Part shown: positions 30,713-32,390 of the stretch, one piece after another
Numbering within the stretch: position 1 is the stretch's first letter
Layout: every line of letters starts with the position of its first letter
Origin: Planctomycetota bacterium
GTDB lineage: Bacteria > Planctomycetota > Planctomycetia > Gemmatales > Gemmataceae
Length of the DNA: 32,390 nt
Reading direction: 5' to 3'
Assembly: GCA_003671255.1 (NCBI GenBank)
Contig: QWPF01000021.1
Coordinates: 1 to 32,390 of the forward strand
Notes under the pieces: model-generated
The model's input: the letters and a program-made list of their open reading frames with translations, nothing else
Database searches by the model: none
Told to the model about the DNA's origin: nothing
Position numbers and translations under genes: made by a program

Positions 30713-32302
30713 TTAAGACAAACTATTTTCCCTAAACGCTTCGAGGCGCTGGCTTCGGGCAGGTTGGCGAAGTTTAACAATGGCCCTTGCTTCTATCTGC
30801 CTGATTCTTTCACGCGTTATGCCATAAGTGGTAGCTACATCTTCCAAAGTTCTTGGATGCCCATCCAACAAGCCAAATCGCAATTCTAAAACTTCTCTTT
30901 CCCTCGGGCTCAGCGATTTCAAAACTTCCTGAATACGATCTTTTAAAAGATGTTGATCCACTGCAACGCCTGGACTGCAGGTATTTCGATCATCGAGAAA
31001 ATCCTCAAGCCCCCGCTCTCCATCGCCCCCCATGGGTTCGTGAATACTCAGTGGGTTTTTTGAAACGATGCGCAATAGCTGGGTTTCTTCAGCACTTACC
31101 CCGACAACTTTTGCGATTTCCTCGGCTGTGGGTTCTTTCCCCGTCAAACTAGACAGTTCATTACGAACCCGTTCAACTGCAGCAAGCATGCCCACTTGAT
31201 GGCATGGAACGCGAATCGTGCGGGCATGATCTGCCAAGGCACGGGTAATCCCCTGCCTGATCCACCAAGTTGCGTAAGTACCAAACTTGTAGCCCAATCG
31301 ATGTTCAAACTTATCCACTGCACGCATCAGCCCGCGATTACCTTCCTGAATAAGATCAGAAAAAGCAAGGCCCCTGGTGCGGTAACGCTTGGCAATCGAA
31401 ACAACAAGCCTGAGATTTCCCTCCGCAAGATCCCTTCGAGCTTTACGATAATGCTCTCTTCGGGACACTAAAACATCATTGAAAGCAAAGAAATCATCCG
31501 CGTTTGAATACGAAGAAAAACTGAGATCCCGAAGCTCTTTGACAAGCCGGGTATGTTTTTCCCTTTGCTCCCTGGAGCGCAAACTTCCTTGCATATCAAG
31601 GGTTATATCCTTCATTCGGGACGATCGCTTTTGAAGATCATCAACCCAAACATCGATAAGATCAATGCGTGGCGCGAGTTCCTCCGAAAGTTTGATACCC
31701 TTGCGGGTTTTAAGCCAAATCTCTTTGCCCAGTCGTTTTTTCACTGTCAACGAGGTGGTGCGAAACATCGCTTGAAAATCACTTTTGGCTGCATTTACAA
31801 TTCGCTTTAAGGTTCGAAGATGAAAAGGCATTCGGGCCAGAATTTTTTCCCGCGTGATACCCATGGTACCTACGACATCAACATGGGGATCGATTGGCAG
31901 TTCCCCCGCTTGAATCTTTTCAAACATCTCAACAACACGAGTTAGATTCAAGAGGTTGGACAAGGCAGCTTTACGAAATCGAGAGCGATGGCGCTCTAAG
32001 CTAACTGCCAGTTTAAGCTCTTCATTTCGATTTAACAGTGGAATGGAACCCATCTGCCTAAGGTATAAACCTAAAGAATCATCAGCACCTTGGCTAGCAA
32101 TAGGCTTAGCCACTGCAACCGCAGCATTTTCTTCGCCAACCTCTGCTTCAATTTCTGAATAAATCTCTTCAGCAACAGCAGGAGAAAACCCCTCTTCACC
32201 TTGGTAAGAGAGCGATGGTAAAGTTTTAGCGGTTTTTTTAAGTGGTGAAAGATTGACACTCTTGTTTTGACTGGTTAGCACTTTTTTAATGTTTTTTTTC
32301 AT
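30713..32302 (-). CDS. RNA polymerase sigma-70 family factor (group 1/2)
   Basis: A 529-residue sigma factor. Region 1.2 is [18 protein letters not shown] (~75-92). After a ~170-residue non-conserved insert comes region 2: [47 protein letters not shown] (2.3/2.4). Region 3 has [20 protein letters not shown], and region 4 has [17 protein letters not shown] and [20 protein letters not shown] (4.2). Region 1.1 is not recognisable in the basic, low-complexity N-terminus. The RpoD-like regions 2.4 and 4.2 suggest ordinary TTGACA/TATAAT-type promoters, consistent with the promoter-like sites seen in this window. Whether it is the primary factor or an alternative group 2 factor is unclear. The ATG lies 11 bp after an AAGGA. 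Confidence 0.92.
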   Translation of the reverse strand: MKKNIKKVLTSQNKSVNLSPLKKTAKTLPSLSYQGEEGFSPAVAEEIYSEIEAEVGEENAAVAVAKPIASQGADDSLGLYLRQMGSIPLLNRNEELKLAVSLERHRSRFRKAALSNLLNLTRVVEMFEKIQAGELPIDPHVDVVGTMGITREKILARMPFHLRTLKRIVNAAKSDFQAMFRTTSLTVKKRLGKEIWLKTRKGIKLSEELAPRIDLIDVWVDDLQKRSSRMKDITLDMQGSLRSREQREKHTRLVKELRDLSFSSYSNADDFFAFNDVLVSRREHYRKARRDLAEGNLRLVVSIAKRYRTRGLAFSDLIQEGNRGLMRAVDKFEHRLGYKFGTYATWWIRQGITRALADHARTIRVPCHQVGMLAAVERVRNELSSLTGKEPTAEEIAKVVGVSAEETQLLRIVSKNPLSIHEPMGGDGERGLEDFLDDRNTCSPGVAVDQHLLKDRIQEVLKSLSPREREVLELRFGLLDGHPRTLEDVATTYGITRERIRQIEARAIVKLRQPARSQRLEAFRENSLS

Positions 32303-32345
32303 AGTTCAAACCATCCTTAGTGAGGAACTCTTAAGCCTGAAAAAT

Positions 32346-32375
32346 TATATACGCTTGAACACCAACTTGTTTCAA
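32346..32375 (-). promoter_or_regulatory. Predicted promoter of the sigma factor gene
   Basis: On the reverse strand TTGAAA (32370-32375) and TATATA (32346-32351) are 18 bp apart; an overlapping TATAAT (32344-32349) gives a 20-bp spacer. The site is ~45 bp before the start codon. Confidence 0.45.
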
Positions 32376-32390
32376 AAGAGATATTTTTGC

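Noticed and set aside
1-32390. tRNA, rRNA, CRISPR arrays, transposases, integrases, toxin-antitoxin or phage genes
   Set aside because: None was found on either strand in the gaps or among the proteins; the region reads as ordinary chromosome without signs of recent insertion.

Overview
The window looks like a chromosomal segment of a low-to-moderate GC planctomycete. Evidence: a DUF1501 protein with a twin-arginine-like leader, a ~1000-residue PVC-type dehydrogenase/HEAT/cytochrome c (CxxCH) protein, a TIGR03000-type Cys-rich protein, a DUF11-repeat exported protein, and above all a block of tetrahydromethanopterin (H4MPT) C1-pathway genes, a known planctomycete trait outside methylotrophic proteobacteria and archaea. 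I cannot fix the genus. Many genes have clear Shine-Dalgarno (SD) sites, which I used to choose starts.

Layout. 1-2.1 kb: 3' end of a PKD-like exported protein, then a DUF971 gene and an Mrp/ApbC-type P-loop ATPase. 2.1-4.8 kb: a small reverse-strand hypothetical gene, an isocitrate lyase/PEP mutase-family enzyme and a convergent glycerate kinase. 5.0-6.4 kb: a monocistronic DUF1501 gene with a strong terminator. 6.5-11.7 kb: a degenerate GH3-like gene converging on a reverse operon of sppA, a small zinc-ribbon protein and a DinG/XPD-type helicase. 11.9-18.1 kb: a DUF11 protein, a small exported protein, a Nif3-family protein and the large PVC cytochrome. 18.2-22.7 kb: the H4MPT operon (ATP-grasp, mch, RimK-like ligase, CitG-like protein, PTPS/QueD-like protein), with a HisA-like gene converging on it. 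23.4-25.6 kb: RluA-type pseudouridine synthase and C-terminal processing protease. 25.8-26.5 kb: TIGR03000 protein with near-consensus promoter and terminator. 26.5-30.7 kb: a Nudix/metallo-beta-lactamase fusion, a lone receiver protein, a WalJ-like hydrolase and three small genes, two of them exported. 30.7-32.3 kb: a sigma-70 factor.

How the genes fit together. The H4MPT block is the coherent metabolic unit: Mch catalyses one pathway step, and the neighbouring ATP-grasp, RimK-like, CitG-like, PTPS-like and probably HisA-like proteins are best read as cofactor (H4MPT or methylofuran) biosynthesis enzymes. Glycerate kinase and the PEP-mutase-family enzyme are plausible central-carbon neighbours but not demonstrably linked. 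The rest is mostly envelope, proteolysis and housekeeping functions. I saw no tRNA, rRNA, CRISPR array, insertion sequence, integrase or phage gene.
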